NCBI RefSeq assembly: GCF_000429825.1
Contig: NZ_AUCP01000050.1
Location: 1 to 49,445 of the forward strand
Source of the DNA: Cohnella thermotolerans DSM 17683
GTDB lineage: Bacteria > Bacillota > Bacilli > Paenibacillales > Paenibacillaceae
Length of the DNA stretch: 49,445 nt
Direction: 5' to 3'
Shown: in pieces, positions 48,200 through 49,445 of the stretch
How the letters are laid out: the number at the start of each line of letters is the position of its first letter
How positions within the stretch are numbered: position 1 is the stretch's first letter
Made by a program: the position numbers and the translations under genes
The notes under the pieces: model-generated
Databases searched by the model: none
Told to the model about the DNA's origin: nothing
The model's input: the letters and a program-made list of their open reading frames with translations, nothing else

Positions 48200-49132
48200 A
48201 TGTCATTATTTACGACAATCTGGAACTTGTTAAAGAAGAACCCGGCGACCGACGGCAATGAGATGTTTAATATCCAGACGATGCTTAACGACAACTGGGA
48301 CAAGATCGACTCCGCGCTTGGGATGAAGGCCGTCAATGCGGACGTTCGCGCCGCAACGATCGCGAATATAACGCTTAGCGGCTTGCAAACCGTAGACGGA
48401 GTTGCCCTGGCCGAAGGCGATCGGGTGCTGGTCAAAAATCAGGCAACCGGCAACGAGAACGGGATTTACGTGGCGTCTTCCAACGCCTGGACACGTTCCG
48501 CGGATGCGGATACGTCCGCGAAGCTGGCGGCGGGCATTTTCGTCCAAGTGAAAGAGGGCAGCGCCAATGCGGGAACCGGGTGGGTGCTGTCCAACCCGGG
48601 GGCGATTACGCTTGGGACGACGGCTTTGACATTTGTTCAAAAGACGGGGACCGGTTCGGCTACCGATGCGGTGATCGGCACTCGGGCGATCGACGACACA
48701 GTCGCTGCGGCCTCAGGCAGCGACACGCCGACGCGGCTGTGGAGCAAGCTGGCCTATATGATCAAGGCGATCACGGGCAAGAGCAATTGGTACACGCCGC
48801 CGGCGACGACGATCGAGGCTTTGAATGCGAATAAGGCTCCGTTGGCCTCACCGGCTTTTACCGGAACGCCGACGGCTCCGACACCTGCATCCGGGACGAA
48901 CACTAATCAAATTGCCACAGCGGCCTTTGTAAATGCTGCAATGGCTCTATATGGCCTGGGCTCAGAGCCGCCAATCTTAGCTGATGCAAACTTAGATTCT
49001 GCGTCGCCGACGAGCTTTTACAGGTGTAGAGTGGGTACGACCGTTAACACTCCATCGCAGGTGACTGCTGACGGCTCTTTACTCCACATTGCGCGAGATA
49101 GTAGGCCTTCGCAACTATTTAGGGCTTGCTGA
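48200..49132 (+). pseudogene. Tail fibre gene, 3' end cut off by an insertion sequence
   Basis: 310 codons. Residues 1-42 (SLFTTIWNLLKKNPATDGNE, then MFNIQTMLNDNWDKID) are the baseplate-attachment end. Residues about 48-150 form a repeat domain common in phage fibres (LSGLQTVDGVALAEGDRVLV, NQATGNENGIYVAS). Then comes AFTGTPTAPTPASGTNTNQI, the usual fibre-shaft motif. After SRPSQLF the coding sequence meets the IS end at about 49121; the last three residues (RAC) and the stop come from the IS. The receptor-binding tip is therefore missing here, unless it lies beyond the element. Confidence 0.85.
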
Positions 49133-49445
49133 ACGAACAAAAAATCCTTATTCCACAAGGGATTTGAGCTACTTTTGTCGAATTTATCTGCAAGGAAAAC
49201 ATAGAAAATTGGCAAAAAACCTTGCAGATGGAGTGAGCGAACGTGTTCGTGCCGAATCGGGATATGGCAGATCTGTTGGAAAATTTCTACTTACCCTTTG
49301 GCGGGAAGCTTAATCCTGGGAATCGCTGGGTACAGCTTGCCGCACTCATCCCTTGGGATAAAGTGGAAGAGAAATACTTCCAATCCTTCTCATCGATCGG
49401 CATCGGTCAAAAAGCATATTCGGTTCGCATTGCACTCGGTGCCCT
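49121..49445 (+). mobile_element. Insertion sequence (IS5/IS1182 group), left end, inserted in the fibre gene
   Basis: The element seems to begin at AGGGCTTGCTGAAC (49121-49134), similar to the GGGCTTGCTGAAAAA ends of IS5-group elements. The transposase starts 120 bp in and runs off the window. The insertion interrupts the tail fibre reading frame. The opposite end and target duplication are outside the window. Confidence 0.75.
49243..49445 (+). CDS. IS5/IS1182-group transposase, N-terminal part (runs off window)
   Basis: 67 codons from GTG 49243, with GGAG nine bases upstream; ATG 49264 is an alternative. The peptide reads FYLPFGGKLNPGNRWVQLA, ALIPWDKVEEKYFQSF and AYSVRIALGA, the DUF772-type N-terminus of IS5/IS1182 DDE transposases. 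It differs from the transposase at the left window edge, so two distinct elements frame the window. Confidence 0.85.
   Translation, partial: MFVPNRDMADLLENFYLPFGGKLNPGNRWVQLAALIPWDKVEEKYFQSFSSIGIGQKAYSVRIALGA

Overview
The window looks like chromosome from a GC-rich member of the Bacillota, most probably Paenibacillaceae (Paenibacillus/Cohnella type). The reasons are strong AGGAGG-type ribosome binding sites, sigma-A promoters with 17-18 bp spacers, a lipoteichoic-acid-synthase family enzyme, a SwrC-like RND pump in a Gram-positive setting, an NreA/NreB/NreC-like sensor operon and PBSX-type phage tail genes. The genus is inferred from gene content; no rRNA or other marker is present.

Region by region. 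1-356: end of an IS1182-like element. 409-2749: polar amino-acid ABC importer (lipoprotein, permease, ATPase). 2828-7392: DUF445 protein, divergent stand-alone IF-3 paralogue, remnants of an AraC-family gene and of mtlD, acyl-CoA-dehydrogenase-fold enzyme, membrane protein, LURP-one protein. 7508-7793: first copy of a 286-bp dispersed repeat. 7933-12843 (minus): aldo/keto reductase, SWIM-SNF2 helicase, small protein. 13015-15580: LtaS-family enzyme plus PAP2 protein. 15660-17956: TetR and a DHA2 efflux pump. 17968-18309: candidate 300-nt non-coding RNA. 18350-20633 (minus): histidine kinase, response regulator and GAF protein. 20883-23787: DoxX protein and a LacI-VOC-SDR operon. 24078-28217: RND pump and its TetR. 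28275-34227: aldose epimerase, TetR plus an MFS gene cut by an in-frame stop, NAGPA-type membrane protein, DUF3298 protein, SPL-type radical SAM protein with an SOS-like promoter. 34515-34590: tRNA-Thr(CGU), followed by a hidden 33-aa membrane peptide, a PfpI protein and the second repeat copy.

35972-49445 is the most striking part. A regulatory module (ImmA/IrrE peptidase, small cysteine-cluster protein, XRE repressor, divergent Xpf-like sigma factor) leads within about 100 bp into a full contractile-tail operon: tail terminator, YqzN/YkzM-like protein, sheath, tube, assembly chaperone with a -1 frameshift site, tape measure, LysM protein, hub, DUF2577, DUF2634, baseplate J, XkdU and fibre. 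No terminase, portal, protease, capsid or integrase lies between regulator and tail genes. I read this as a headless phage-tail-like particle (R-type bacteriocin, or tailocin) related to PBSX. Its fibre gene is cut by a second IS at about 49121, and its tape measure has an unusual Asn-Gly-Gly repeat segment.

A recurring regulatory design is an operator palindrome placed in the spacer between the -35 and -10 boxes. It occurs upstream of the DHA2 pump, the RND pump, the phage sigma gene and (as an SOS-like box) the radical SAM gene.
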